Shown here: one piece after another, positions 35,377 to 44,445 of the stretch
Layout: each line of letters begins with the position of its first letter
How positions within the stretch are numbered: position 1 is the first letter of the stretch
Assembly: GCF_013266735.1 (NCBI RefSeq)
Contig: NZ_JABSNU010000012.1
Coordinates: forward strand, 104,418 to 168,417
DNA: 64,000 nucleotides
Direction of reading: 5' to 3'
Source of the DNA: Pedobacter foliorum
Lineage (GTDB): Bacteria > Bacteroidota > Bacteroidia > Sphingobacteriales > Sphingobacteriaceae
Notes under the pieces: model-generated
What the model was told of the DNA's origin: nothing
The model's database searches: none
What the model saw: only the letters and a program-made list of their open reading frames with translations
Program-made: the position numbers and the translations under genes

Positions 35377-36303
35377 TCAAACCCTGATGCTTAAAATATC
35401 GTGTATCGCATGTTTTGCATTGGCAAACTGAAAAACAAAACCAGATTCTTGTAAACGTTTAGGTGCTACCCATCTACTCTTTAAAACTAGTTCCGTTTCA
35501 GAACCGATCACAAACATTCCAATTTCCAGTAACCACTGCGGATTAGGTAAGCCAATTGGCATACCATAAGCATTCCTTATTAATCGCATCAGCTCCGTAT
35601 TTTTAACAGCCTCGGGAGCAGTGCAATTTACAACACCTGTAAGTTCTTCATTGTTTAACAACCACTCTGTACTCCTGGCCACATCGTGTTCATGAATCCA
35701 TGAAACATATTGCTGTCCATCACCTTGTTTACCGCCCAACCCAAATTTAACGAGATTAAGTAACCTCGGGAAAACACTGTCATTCCTACCTAATACAATT
35801 CCCATTCTTAGTGCAACTTTCCTTGTCAATGGTATTTCTGTTTCAAAAAATGAACCCTCCCATTGCTGACAAACATCAATTGAAAATCCGTATCCTATAT
35901 CTCCATTATACTCATCTTGGGGATGATCCTCTGCATGACGATAAATAGTTGCAGAAGTTACATTGATCCAAAGTTTTGGAGGGTTAGCCATTTCTGATAT
36001 CACCTTATTTAATAGTCTTGTGGGTATTGTTCTTGAAGCAATAATCTCCGCTCTATTTTGTTTGTTATAACGGCAGTTTACATTTTTCCCACAAAGGTTA
36101 ATCAACATATCTGCACCTTTAAGTGTTTCAGTCCATGTACCTTCAGTTTTTCCATCCCACAAAACTGTTTCTACATTACTCTGCGCGGCTTTAGCTTTCC
36201 TACTTAGTATGACTACCTGAGCTGCAATTGTTTTATAGTAATTAGCCAAAACATTGCCGAGATACCCATTGCCACCAGCCAAAACTATTTTCGCGTATTT
36301 CAT
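35377..36303 (-). CDS. TIGR01777-family NAD(P)-dependent epimerase/oxidoreductase
   Basis: 308 residues, extended SDR fold: glycine motif AGGNGYLG (9-16), LINLCGKNVNCRY, TSATIYRH, and the C-terminal DUF1731-like region WLLEIGMFVIGSETELVLKSRWV. Members of TIGR01777 (SDR39U1-like, YfcH) have no proven substrate. It follows the DCC protein gene by 5 bp. Confidence 0.87.
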   Translation of the reverse strand: MKYAKIVLAGGNGYLGNVLANYYKTIAAQVVILSRKAKAAQSNVETVLWDGKTEGTWTETLKGADMLINLCGKNVNCRYNKQNRAEIIASRTIPTRLLNKVISEMANPPKLWINVTSATIYRHAEDHPQDEYNGDIGYGFSIDVCQQWEGSFFETEIPLTRKVALRMGIVLGRNDSVFPRLLNLVKFGLGGKQGDGQQYVSWIHEHDVARSTEWLLNNEELTGVVNCTAPEAVKNTELMRLIRNAYGMPIGLPNPQWLLEIGMFVIGSETELVLKSRWVAPKRLQESGFVFQFANAKHAIHDILSIRV

Positions 36304-36308
36304 ATTCT

Positions 36309-37130
36309 TTAAATAAATAAGATCAGTAAAAGGACAATTATTCTGTACAGCACCCAGGTTAAGGTAGGTATATATCCTAGTTTTAAAATGCCCATTCGTC
36401 TAAAATGTTCCAAAAACATAAGACCTGCAACTCCCATAAAATAGGTAGTATAAAAAAGAGCAGGCAATACCAGGAACTTCGCCATCAATAAAGCTGGCAA
36501 CAACAATAAAGATCCTGCAAAAGATATGGTCATCATGTTACCTAAGTACTCCCATTTTTTATCCCAGGCAATAATACTCACTACAATAGCCTGAAAAACA
36601 ATTTGTCCGCCGCAAATAAAATACTCCCTGTAAGCACCTCCTATTGGCATCAGTTCTTTTAATAAACCTGCATAATAGGTAAGGATAAAACTGGCCATAA
36701 ACCAAGTGAAAAATAAATATGCAATACGATACTTCAATTTAAAAGTCGGCTGGATTGCATAGCTGTCGGCAGTTATTTCGGCGGGTATAATTACCTTTCT
36801 GTTATAAGAGATAAAAGCATACACTTTAGTCATCATCCAAACAAAGGGCTTAAATGAAAAAAGCGGAGCAAAAACAGGGATCGAATTTGCAAGCACTTTA
36901 AACAGGCTATGTATACCATAAGTTACATGCCCTGTATCGGTATCAACCAGTGCAATTTCGTTAACCGCCCTCTGCTGATCCACATAGGGACAAACATTTT
37001 GAGGCATGTTCTGGTAAGGTTGTGCTCCTGTCGGATCAAGCATTCCAACCTTAGTAAAGCCTTTCGTATACAGCCTGCACATTGGGCAGTCTGCATCAAA
37101 AAGGATCAAGTGGTTTTTTAAGCTTTTCAT
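36309..37130 (-). CDS. DCC-family thiol-disulfide protein (DUF393) with membrane domain
   Basis: 273 residues. N-terminal DCC domain with LFDADCPMCRLY, cysteines at 15 and 18, resembling a thioredoxin-like active site. The C-terminal half (about 140-273) has four or five membrane helices (YLFFTWFMASFILTYYAG, SLLLLPALLMAKFLVLPALF). Likely a membrane-anchored redox protein; partner unknown. First gene of a leftward run. Its TACATTTG -7 element (37135-37142) lies only 4 bp before the ATG, so the mRNA is probably nearly leaderless. Confidence 0.8.
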   Translation of the reverse strand: MKSLKNHLILFDADCPMCRLYTKGFTKVGMLDPTGAQPYQNMPQNVCPYVDQQRAVNEIALVDTDTGHVTYGIHSLFKVLANSIPVFAPLFSFKPFVWMMTKVYAFISYNRKVIIPAEITADSYAIQPTFKLKYRIAYLFFTWFMASFILTYYAGLLKELMPIGGAYREYFICGGQIVFQAIVVSIIAWDKKWEYLGNMMTISFAGSLLLLPALLMAKFLVLPALFYTTYFMGVAGLMFLEHFRRMGILKLGYIPTLTWVLYRIIVLLLILFI

Positions 37131-37134
37131 AGAT

Positions 37135-37166
37135 CAAATGTACTGGTAAATTATTAAACTTTCAAA
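37135..37166 (-). promoter_or_regulatory. leftward promoter of the DCC gene
   Basis: On the minus strand, TTTG (complement of 37163-37166), a 20-base spacer, then TACATTTG (complement of 37135-37142), four bases before the ATG at 37130. The expected start site coincides with the start codon. Confidence 0.6.
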
Positions 37167-37184
37167 ACTTATTGAAAGTTTAAT
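37153..37184. promoter_or_regulatory. 32-bp inverted repeat over the DCC promoter -33 box
   Basis: Perfect 13-bp arms (37153-37165 and 37172-37184; ATTAAACTTTCAA and complement) with a 6-bp spacer. It covers the -33 element of the leftward promoter, as an operator would. Confidence 0.5.
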
Positions 37185-37231
37185 TCAAAAACAGAGCTAT
37201 TCTTTTGATTTGTTTTATGACATAAATAAAA

Positions 37232-37272
37232 ATAACTAATAAATTAGTTATAATAACTAAATAGTTAGTTAT
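37232..37272. promoter_or_regulatory. twin 20-bp palindromes upstream of the outer-membrane beta-barrel gene
   Basis: ATAACTAA-N4-TTAGTTAT occurs twice, at 37232-37251 and 37253-37272, with centres exactly 21 bp apart. Thirty bases separate the second copy from the ATG at 37303, so the pair overlaps the presumed promoter. Typical of a dimeric repressor (MarR/TetR-like) operator; no such regulator gene is adjacent. Confidence 0.65.
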
Positions 37273-37302
37273 ATTAGCTTTTATAAAACTTAAGCTTCAC
37301 TT

Positions 37303-39771
37303 ATGCTCCTATTTTCAAAATTTAGCCCAATCCGATTCTTTATTATTATTTCCTTGCTATCATTAATTGGTCAATATCTAAAGGCTCAGTCTAAAGCGGT
37401 AAATAAAGGCACAATAAAAGGTTCTGTGACTGATGAAAAGAACATCACCATTCCTTACGCTTCATTAATACTAAAAAATCAAGCCGACTCTTCTATTTTC
37501 AGAACTTCTATTAGCGACCAAAATGGAACATTTACAATTGAAGGTATTAAAGCTGGGTACTACTTTTTAGAGGTAAAAATGATGGGTTATCAAACTTTCA
37601 TCAAAACAGGACTTGGCATTACCGAAAACACTCCAACAATTAATACCGGCTCACTCCAATTAACCCCAACTGCAACTATGCTAAACGCAGTCACGATAAA
37701 GGCCAATAAACCATTTATTGAAAGAAGAGCTGACAAAGTAATCATCAATATGAATGACGAGATGAGCACAGGTTCATCAACTTTAGAAGTGATGGATAAA
37801 CTACCTGGAGTACAGGTAACTCCTGACGAACGTATTAGTCTGAACGGCCAATCAGTACAGATTTTCATAAATGGAAAAGCTACTCCCCTATCTTCCGAAG
37901 CATTATCTGGTTTGCTGAAAGGTATGTCGGCCAAGGGCATTGAAAAAATTGAACTAATAGCCCATCCGTCTGCGAAATATGATGCAGCCGGTGGCGGTGG
38001 TATTATAAACATCATAAAGAAAAGAAACCATAGCGAAGGTTTAAGTGGAAATGTTATTGCAGGTATAGGCCAGGGCAATTTTGGCAAGCACAACGCAGGA
38101 CTAACTCTTAATTATAAGACCAACAACATCAACATCCTATTTAATCCAAATTACTCCTTCAATAAGTATTCTATTGACTCTAAAATTGAATCTAATTTTC
38201 TAAATAACAGCGTTGTTAACTCACAAACTTCATCTAATATTTCGAGCATAAGAAGTAACAGGATTTATACCCCAAACCTTGGACTTGATTTCTATCTATC
38301 AGAGAAAACCACTTTATCCGCCTCGGCCATTAAGGAGGTTCAACTGTTTAATAAAAACGCGACCTCTTTTACCGAACACTCCAGTATAGAACAACCAACG
38401 TCTAATAAAGAAGATTTTTTAGATCTTGTAAAAACAAGAACAGAAAACTTTAGTTCTGGCCTCCATTTAACACATAAAATTGATACCTCCGGAAGAGAAT
38501 ACACTGTAGATTTTGATTACTTTAATTATTTGAATAACTCGGATGAAAATTATACCGTAAAAAAATACGGCAGTTCAGCAGATCCGGTTGAACCTTCACG
38601 TTCGCTACTAGAACAGCAGCGTAAGTTTGATGTTTATGCTGCAAAAGCAGATTATTCTCATCCTTTAACAAAAACTGCACATATAGAGGCTGGCTGGAAA
38701 TCAAGCTACGTGATCTCAAAAAACAACAATGATCTTCTGACGCTGGACGAAACCACAGCTGATATTTCGAATACTCAGAATGACTTTTTTAAGTACTCTG
38801 AGAACATCAATGCGTTGTATACAACATATGGCAATTCAATTAAAAAACTCTCTTATAACATTGGCCTCAGGGCAGAAAGCACCTTGGGAAAAGGCAAACA
38901 ATTTTATACAGGTGAACAATTTACGAAAGAATATATTCAACTATTCCCATCAATTTTCTTTGATTATAAATTCAACAAGCAACACAGCTTGAACCTAACC
39001 ATGAACAAAAGTGTTAACCGCCCTACTTATGAAAACCTAAATCCATTAATCCGTATTATCAATTCCAATAACTACACACAAGGAAATCCAAAATTATCTC
39101 CTTCGGTTGCTTACAATTTTTCACTGACCCATTCATTTAAAAATGCATTGTTTAGCATGATTGAATATAGACGAACGCTAAAGGATTTCACTAGTTTCTC
39201 TTCATTGTACAACGAGGATGGCGTTACTACAACAGCCCCAATAAATAATAATTATAGTGAATATATTGGTCTGCATGTTGCGTTTAATAAGCAAATCAAC
39301 AAATGGTGGTATGCCGGGACTTTCTCAAATATGTACAAGATTTCATTTAAAAGCAATGTAGATGGCATTGAAATAAATAACTCGGGGAGATTAAATTTTA
39401 CATTTGACACCTATAACAATTTTAACATTACGCGTGATTTCTCATTACAAATTCTATTCAGATATCGTGGAAAAATTCAGGAGCGCAATATCACCAACGA
39501 CCCTTATGGGTATTTGGTAGCTGGAGTAAGACAGAGCTTGTTTGGAAAAAAAGCAACCTTAGCGTTTAGCGTAACCGACATTTTTAATACTTACAAAATC
39601 AGGTACAACCAAAATTCGCCTTTTATAAAACAAGTATGGCAAAATAAATATGAGACCAGAATTGGCAGATTATCTTTCACCTATAATTTCGGAGGAGCTA
39701 TAAAAAGAACAAAAACGGGGACTGGAGCTAATGAAGAAAAAACAAGAACAAACTTATCTGAAGGATATTAA
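37303..39771 (+). CDS. outer-membrane beta-barrel protein (CarboxypepD_reg + TonB-receptor-like barrel)
   Basis: 822 residues. Signal peptide (about 1-29, ending LKAQ), carboxypeptidase-regulatory-like beta domain (about 37-125, GSVTDEKNITIPYASL), plug-like region (about 130-240, DKVIINMNDEM, LEVMDKLPGVQV, PSAKYDAAGGGGIINI) and a large barrel of the OMP_b-brl_3 type to the end. No SusD partner. Such proteins take up or sense small ligands; ligand unknown. Monocistronic, driven from the twin-palindrome region, and convergent with the anti-sigma-like TPR gene. Confidence 0.88.
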   Translation: MLLFSKFSPIRFFIIISLLSLIGQYLKAQSKAVNKGTIKGSVTDEKNITIPYASLILKNQADSSIFRTSISDQNGTFTIEGIKAGYYFLEVKMMGYQTFIKTGLGITENTPTINTGSLQLTPTATMLNAVTIKANKPFIERRADKVIINMNDEMSTGSSTLEVMDKLPGVQVTPDERISLNGQSVQIFINGKATPLSSEALSGLLKGMSAKGIEKIELIAHPSAKYDAAGGGGIINIIKKRNHSEGLSGNVIAGIGQGNFGKHNAGLTLNYKTNNINILFNPNYSFNKYSIDSKIESNFLNNSVVNSQTSSNISSIRSNRIYTPNLGLDFYLSEKTTLSASAIKEVQLFNKNATSFTEHSSIEQPTSNKEDFLDLVKTRTENFSSGLHLTHKIDTSGREYTVDFDYFNYLNNSDENYTVKKYGSSADPVEPSRSLLEQQRKFDVYAAKADYSHPLTKTAHIEAGWKSSYVISKNNNDLLTLDETTADISNTQNDFFKYSENINALYTTYGNSIKKLSYNIGLRAESTLGKGKQFYTGEQFTKEYIQLFPSIFFDYKFNKQHSLNLTMNKSVNRPTYENLNPLIRIINSNNYTQGNPKLSPSVAYNFSLTHSFKNALFSMIEYRRTLKDFTSFSSLYNEDGVTTTAPINNNYSEYIGLHVAFNKQINKWWYAGTFSNMYKISFKSNVDGIEINNSGRLNFTFDTYNNFNITRDFSLQILFRYRGKIQERNITNDPYGYLVAGVRQSLFGKKATLAFSVTDIFNTYKIRYNQNSPFIKQVWQNKYETRIGRLSFTYNFGGAIKRTKTGTGANEEKTRTNLSEGY

Positions 39772-39793
39772 AAAAGTCGTGTTGATGGACTCT

Positions 39794-40546
39794 TTACAAT
39801 TTACTTGAAAGTTCCTTTGCTTTCTCATAATTAGCCGTGCCTTCTGGAATTTTCGACAACCAGTTTAAGGCGTCCTTTTTATTGTCTTGTTTTACATAAC
39901 TCAATGCGATGTAATAAGCCGCATCGTATTTAAACGCAGATTCTCCTTCATACAGTTTTGCGAGCACTGTTCGTGCTTCATGTTCCTGAGAATTTTCAAT
40001 TAATGTTATAGAAAAATAATAAGACAACAATGGATCCTGAGGGTTACTCATGTATTCCTTTTGCATTATTTTACGGGCCTTGTCGTAATCACCTGCGTTA
40101 TATAACTCTGCGGCTTTGACAAGCGCGCCAGCACTATCTCCGCGCTCTGCGACCGACATTTGTCTGCTAATGGCGTATTTACCATACAGGCCGGATGACC
40201 ATGGTGCCCAGACAAACAAGCCAATAACTAAAACTGCAGCTACACTTATCCATTTTAAATATGATTTAAACGAGACCACCTTAACCTCACTCTTAACCAA
40301 GGACTCTATTTGTCGGGTCTCTTTAAAATATTTTTGATTTAAGTCAGAGAGTGTTACTGCAACCTCTTTATCAGCTACTGAAGGAGCAATCTTCATCTTC
40401 AACGTTTCATGAACATCATTATATTCAGTTACTAAATTTTGTAGTTCAGTATCTTTTTCAAGCTGGATCTCAAACTCCTGTTTTTCCTGAAGCTCCATAT
40501 CACCTTCAAGGTAACGGGCAACAGTCAGTAATTTTTCCTCATTCAT
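39794..40546 (-). CDS. membrane TPR protein, anti-sigma-like partner of the ECF sigma factor
   Basis: 250 residues. Residues 1-90 are acidic and helical (VARYLEGDMELQEKQEFEIQL), like the cytoplasmic end of zinc-less anti-sigma factors. One membrane helix at about 97-115 (YLKWISVAAVLVIGLFVWA). The periplasmic part (about 140-250) carries TPR-like repeats (AAELYNAGDYDKARKIMQ, ISLSYVKQDNKKDAL-type). It starts 2 bp after the sigma factor stop, so the pair is co-translated. Likely holds the sigma factor at the membrane until a periplasmic signal arrives (inference). Confidence 0.75.
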   Translation of the reverse strand: MNEEKLLTVARYLEGDMELQEKQEFEIQLEKDTELQNLVTEYNDVHETLKMKIAPSVADKEVAVTLSDLNQKYFKETRQIESLVKSEVKVVSFKSYLKWISVAAVLVIGLFVWAPWSSGLYGKYAISRQMSVAERGDSAGALVKAAELYNAGDYDKARKIMQKEYMSNPQDPLLSYYFSITLIENSQEHEARTVLAKLYEGESAFKYDAAYYIALSYVKQDNKKDALNWLSKIPEGTANYEKAKELSSKL

Positions 40547-40548
40547 CT

Positions 40549-41118
40549 TTATTCTTCTATTTTATTAGCTTTCACCATCATAATAAGAGAAGCCATGCAT
40601 TCAGACTTTTTCTTACGCAAATAACCATAAGTAACACCAAGGGTTTCGGCCACCTTTTCCTGTGCCTCTCCCCTCATACTCCAGGTAATGATCTCCTTGC
40701 AACGCTCTCCTAATTTCTCAAAGACTTTAAGAAATAGCTGCGATTGCTGTTCCTGACTTTCCAGATAATCTGCATTGGCAAAAGTATCTTCTCCGATGTG
40801 TAATAAATCATCCTCATTATTTGTTACCGGTAGAATTGCTCTTTTCTTTATTTCATTTAACCATTTACGTTTGCAAATCAACAAGATAAAAGGTTCGAAT
40901 GGACAAGTAAGTTCCAATGACTTGTATTTTGCTTGTCGGTAAACGTCCATCAGTCCTTCTTGAAATATATCCGCAGCATCATCATCACTCCCGTTATTAA
41001 AGTTGATCCATGACTTGATCTTTCCTGAACAATTCTTATAAATCTCATTGATAACAACAGTATCATTGTTTACCAACCCAATAAGATAACGCTGATCTGA
41101 ATGTATTTTTTTGGCCAT
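40549..41118 (-). CDS. ECF-type RNA polymerase sigma factor
   Basis: 189 residues. Sigma region 2 (about 40-95: DDAADIFQEGLMDVYRQA, FILLICKRKWLNEIKK) and region 4 (about 135-185: LGERCKEIITWSMRGEAQEKVAETLGV, KKKSECMASL). No region 1 or 3, so an extracytoplasmic-function sigma factor. Paired with the membrane TPR protein and divergent from the lipoprotein-PKD-CHAT genes, which are its probable targets. Confidence 0.9.
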   Translation of the reverse strand: MAKKIHSDQRYLIGLVNNDTVVINEIYKNCSGKIKSWINFNNGSDDDAADIFQEGLMDVYRQAKYKSLELTCPFEPFILLICKRKWLNEIKKRAILPVTNNEDDLLHIGEDTFANADYLESQEQQSQLFLKVFEKLGERCKEIITWSMRGEAQEKVAETLGVTYGYLRKKKSECMASLIMMVKANKIEE

Positions 41119-41194
41119 TGACGGATTATAGTAAATGATGTCGCCTCTAATTTAAAACTTCTTTTTATAGCCAGCTAATAAAATATTTAAACAT

Positions 41195-41228
41195 GGGGGT
41201 AACAAATTTAATGTGCTGCTGATATCTA
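41195..41228 (+). promoter_or_regulatory. candidate ECF-type promoter of the lipoprotein-PKD-CHAT genes
   Basis: GGGGGTAAC at 41195-41203, an unusual G-run in this AT-rich region, followed after 19 bases by TATCTA (41223-41228). The primary-sigma consensus is absent. The GTAAC/-10 layout resembles ECF promoters. About 65 bp before the ATG at 41295. Confidence 0.35.
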
Positions 41229-41294
41229 TTCAAATCACCCTATGGCGTACGCTGAAAAGCCCGAAAAGAGTAAGCAACTATAAAATTAAAGACC

Positions 41295-42278
41295 ATGAAA
41301 AAGTTCAACTTAACATCAGCATTATTTATTGCATTAATTTCATTATCCATTGCCTGTAAAAAGGATAGTCCAATTAAAACCGGAGCAGTAAGTTCTGCTA
41401 AAGAATTTATGGAAAAGCACGGAGCAAAGAAACAGGTAAATCAAATAAATGCATCTGCTCTACCTCAAACAATAACGCTTTTAAATGGATCAAAAATTAC
41501 ATTTCCTGAAGGATCTTTAACTAAAGGAGGAGTTGCTGTAACCGGAAATGTATCTGTTGAAGCTTATGAAGTACTTAAAAGAAGTGATGTTTTATTTACC
41601 GGAGCCAACACTAATCATGCTTCCGGTGCACCATTGGCATCAGATGGTTTTATATTTATAGATGTAAAATCCAACGGAACTAGTGTGGATCAGAACCTGG
41701 CTGTACCGGTAAAAATCTCTATCCCAGCTAAAAGAGATGGAACGACACAACTTTGGGTTGGCGTAGACCAACAAGATAAACCGCTAGTGGCGGGTAACAA
41801 TAACCAAATGGCATGGCAAGCTCCAGGCAAACAAAACGACAATATAAAAAGAGAAGTACCTGCTGTTGAGAATGCATTTACCTTTAATTTCGGAAATCTT
41901 GGATGGATTAACTGCGATGTATTTTATAGCTATAATAATCCAAAAACAACTGTTACTGTAGAAGTTGCAAACAATCCTGGTGCTATGGCTACTTTCCGTG
42001 GATTTAACGGAGAAACCTTTGTTTTCTTTTGCGCAAAAGGCAGTAATGTGGCAGCACAATTATACACACCTAATGGACCCAATAAAGTAAAAAGTTATGA
42101 TAATATGATGCCAATTGGTGCTGAAGGTCGTATGCTTGCTTTTTCGATTAAAGATGGAAGATATTATTATGCAGCTATAGAAACTACCATTAGTGCCAAT
42201 CAAAATGTGATACTTACTTTAACTGAAACAACAGAAGAAGCTATACAAACTGCCATCAATAGCTTAGATAATTATTAA
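41295..42278 (+). CDS. hypothetical lipoprotein of the CHAT locus
   Basis: 327 residues. Lipobox LSIAC with Cys21 followed by KKDS, so lipid-anchored. Residues about 50-150 are beta-rich, resembling a ZU5/carboxypeptidase-like sandwich (ITLLNGSKITFPEGSLTKGGVAVTGNVSVEAYEVLKRSD), as in many Bacteroidota surface lipoproteins; residues 190-327 form a second beta domain. First gene rightward, divergent from the sigma factor, followed by a terminator, so the next genes may be expressed by read-through or separately. Confidence 0.72.
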   Translation: MKKFNLTSALFIALISLSIACKKDSPIKTGAVSSAKEFMEKHGAKKQVNQINASALPQTITLLNGSKITFPEGSLTKGGVAVTGNVSVEAYEVLKRSDVLFTGANTNHASGAPLASDGFIFIDVKSNGTSVDQNLAVPVKISIPAKRDGTTQLWVGVDQQDKPLVAGNNNQMAWQAPGKQNDNIKREVPAVENAFTFNFGNLGWINCDVFYSYNNPKTTVTVEVANNPGAMATFRGFNGETFVFFCAKGSNVAAQLYTPNGPNKVKSYDNMMPIGAEGRMLAFSIKDGRYYYAAIETTISANQNVILTLTETTEEAIQTAINSLDNY

Positions 42279-42302
42279 TACCTACCTACAAATACACAAA
42301 TG

Positions 42303-42337
42303 AGATAAAGCACCTAAACCGTGCTTTATCTTTTTTT
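42303..42337 (+). terminator. terminator after the CHAT-locus lipoprotein gene
   Basis: AGATAAAGCAC (42303-42313) / GTGCTTTATCT (42321-42331), 7-base loop, followed by T. Eleven-base stem. It separates the lipoprotein from the PKD gene. Confidence 0.88.
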
Positions 42338-42372
42338 ATTATTTCTAAAGTTAATTGCTAATTTTATTACAG

Positions 42373-44412
42373 ATGAAGAAATTAATTTACCTGCTCTTTT
42401 TGTTCTCTGTTGGAACTGTGATGGCGCAAACACAACCTTTACCATTAAAAGTTGTTCCGGCAGATACTGTACCGGCGGTGATTAATTATAAGGAGGAAAA
42501 TGGTGTTGTTAAATTTAACGCTGTATTGCGCCCGTTAAGACAAATAGCCGGTGCTCCGGAGCCTTTCTACACCTACTTCTGGGAATTTGGGGACGGGAAG
42601 TTTTCATTTGAGAAAGAACCGGAACATATATTCCCTGATACTCTGCTTCATAATGTACGCTTATTTGCGACCAATAGTTATGATGATGGCAAACCACCTC
42701 CAACAAGACCTAAGCCATTGAAACCAGGTAGTTCAAAACCAACTCTTGCAGCAAACCAACCTTCTGCAGAACCAATATTCTTTAAATCGGGAGGCTCCAT
42801 TGAATTAAAAACTAACAACATGCCTAAACCCGGTGACGATATGATGTTGATTGTCGGTTATAAAAACAAACGGGAAAATGGAATCGCAAATTTGAGCGGT
42901 ACACTTTCTGTTCTGTACAACGACAAAGAGTTCGAAAAAAACAATTTTGATCTGGTAGAAACCAGGGCATATAATAAAGAGCAAAAAACTTCAATTGACA
43001 AATATGGCAATTTTGCACTGCTAAAAGCCAATGCCAATAAGGATGCTTATTATGCATCTGTATCCGGTCCAAATGTTCAGGAGATTAATAATGTGATTTT
43101 AGATGCAGAAGGTACAGCACTCATTAGAGAAAAAATGACTGCCTTTAGAAAAAGTGAAAGCTGGAAGTTTGAGAATTTAAAATCAGGTGAGGAAAAGTAT
43201 TTGTTTATGCAATTCAAAACTACACCTGAAATGATCAATGACACCAATGCCACAATAAACCTTACCGGGATGTTTATACCTGATGATCCACTTGTATCAA
43301 CGGAATTTTTCACACTGGAACTTCAAATTGTAGCCTCTCATGATCCCAATAAGATGTCGCTAAAAAACAGTCGAATGAATTATCGTTTTACTGGTAAAAA
43401 GAAAAAATTGACCTACAAAGTAAGATTCCAAAATACGGGTAAAGGCCCTGCTAAAAAAGTTGATGTTGGGGTTGCTATTGCTGACGTATTGGATATCAAC
43501 TCAGTTAAATTATTAGATTCCAAACCCAAACTAATTTCATGCGACTCTGCCTACACCAACCAAAGTTGTATTGATACATTACACACTGCAGATAGTGTAC
43601 ATTTTGTTTTTAAGAACATCTATCTACCTGGTTTAAAACAAAAAGGTGTAAATGATGCCGATTCAACAATGGGTTATATTGAATATTCAATTGGGTTTAA
43701 AGACAAGCCTAAAAAGCTGCCTTTTAAAAGTGGAGCCGCCATTGTATTTGATAAAAATGAACCTATTTACACCAATAAATCAACAGGAAGGTATAAAATG
43801 GGCTTATCTCCTGGCATTATTGCCGGTTATGGTTTTCCTTTTGAAAGTGGAAAAACTCCTTTTGCAGGACAGAAAAGCATTACTCTTGGAGTAAGTATTG
43901 CTCCATACGCACCACACCGCTATTATTTACAAGCCGAGTTATACATGAACTCTTATGCAGAAAAAGAATATCTGATAAAGCATACCCCTGGCGATGGAAG
44001 ATTCATTGTAGTGCAAAATGCAAACGGTAAACGTGAAGAAGCAAAAGTTGATTATGTAGATAGCACAGCAGTAATTAAAGTGGTAAACATTAATATTGTT
44101 CCACTTCAGTTAAGGTATAACTTTAACAAATACATTGGCGCAGGCGCTGGTACACTGGTTTCTTTTAATCTGGATAAACAATACAAACCCTCTACAACTA
44201 TTGCCGCTCAACTGCTTCAGTCGGGTGGGATTCATAAGGCAAAGGAAACGTTTAAAAAGATTTCGAGTAGTTTAAATGATTTCCAAAATACACTATTTGC
44301 AGATGTGCAAGTAGGAAAAGTACATGTGGGTCCCTCTATTGGATTTCGTTACCTGTTCACTTTACAAAATAGCAATAACAGGTTAATTACTTATTTAACA
44401 TGGAAGTTTTAG
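42373..44412 (+). CDS. secreted PKD-domain protein of the CHAT locus
   Basis: 679 residues from the ATG at 42373 (an upstream TTG at 42355 is not needed). Signal peptide (about 1-19, ending VMAQ). PKD domain at about 30-105 (FYTYFWEFGDGKFSFEKEPEHIF is its hallmark strand), a Pro-rich linker, a long beta region with a DUF11-like segment (about 325-480: SHDPNKMSL, LTYKVRFQNTGKGPAKKVDVGV), and a C-terminal region of alternating beta strands ending YLTWKF with terminal aromatic, as if it inserted in or lay on the outer membrane. Upstream of the TPR-CHAT gene by 33 bp. Confidence 0.7.
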   Translation: MKKLIYLLFLFSVGTVMAQTQPLPLKVVPADTVPAVINYKEENGVVKFNAVLRPLRQIAGAPEPFYTYFWEFGDGKFSFEKEPEHIFPDTLLHNVRLFATNSYDDGKPPPTRPKPLKPGSSKPTLAANQPSAEPIFFKSGGSIELKTNNMPKPGDDMMLIVGYKNKRENGIANLSGTLSVLYNDKEFEKNNFDLVETRAYNKEQKTSIDKYGNFALLKANANKDAYYASVSGPNVQEINNVILDAEGTALIREKMTAFRKSESWKFENLKSGEEKYLFMQFKTTPEMINDTNATINLTGMFIPDDPLVSTEFFTLELQIVASHDPNKMSLKNSRMNYRFTGKKKKLTYKVRFQNTGKGPAKKVDVGVAIADVLDINSVKLLDSKPKLISCDSAYTNQSCIDTLHTADSVHFVFKNIYLPGLKQKGVNDADSTMGYIEYSIGFKDKPKKLPFKSGAAIVFDKNEPIYTNKSTGRYKMGLSPGIIAGYGFPFESGKTPFAGQKSITLGVSIAPYAPHRYYLQAELYMNSYAEKEYLIKHTPGDGRFIVVQNANGKREEAKVDYVDSTAVIKVVNINIVPLQLRYNFNKYIGAGAGTLVSFNLDKQYKPSTTIAAQLLQSGGIHKAKETFKKISSSLNDFQNTLFADVQVGKVHVGPSIGFRYLFTLQNSNNRLITYLTWKF

Positions 44413-44436
44413 CTAAAAAAAGTATTTTAGCTAAAA
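44407..44436. repeat. twin TTTTAGCTAAAA palindromes between PKD and CHAT genes
   Basis: The 12-bp palindrome occurs at 44407-44418 and 44425-44436, the first overlapping the PKD stop codon. They can pair as one 12-bp hairpin, without a T run after it. RNA processing signal or operator are both possible. Confidence 0.5.
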
Positions 44437-44445
44437 CGACCGTTA

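Noticed and set aside
37590..38093. 167-codon open frame antisense to the outer-membrane barrel gene
   Set aside because: It is the shadow of the plug region on the other strand; composition is not protein-like and no start signal is visible.
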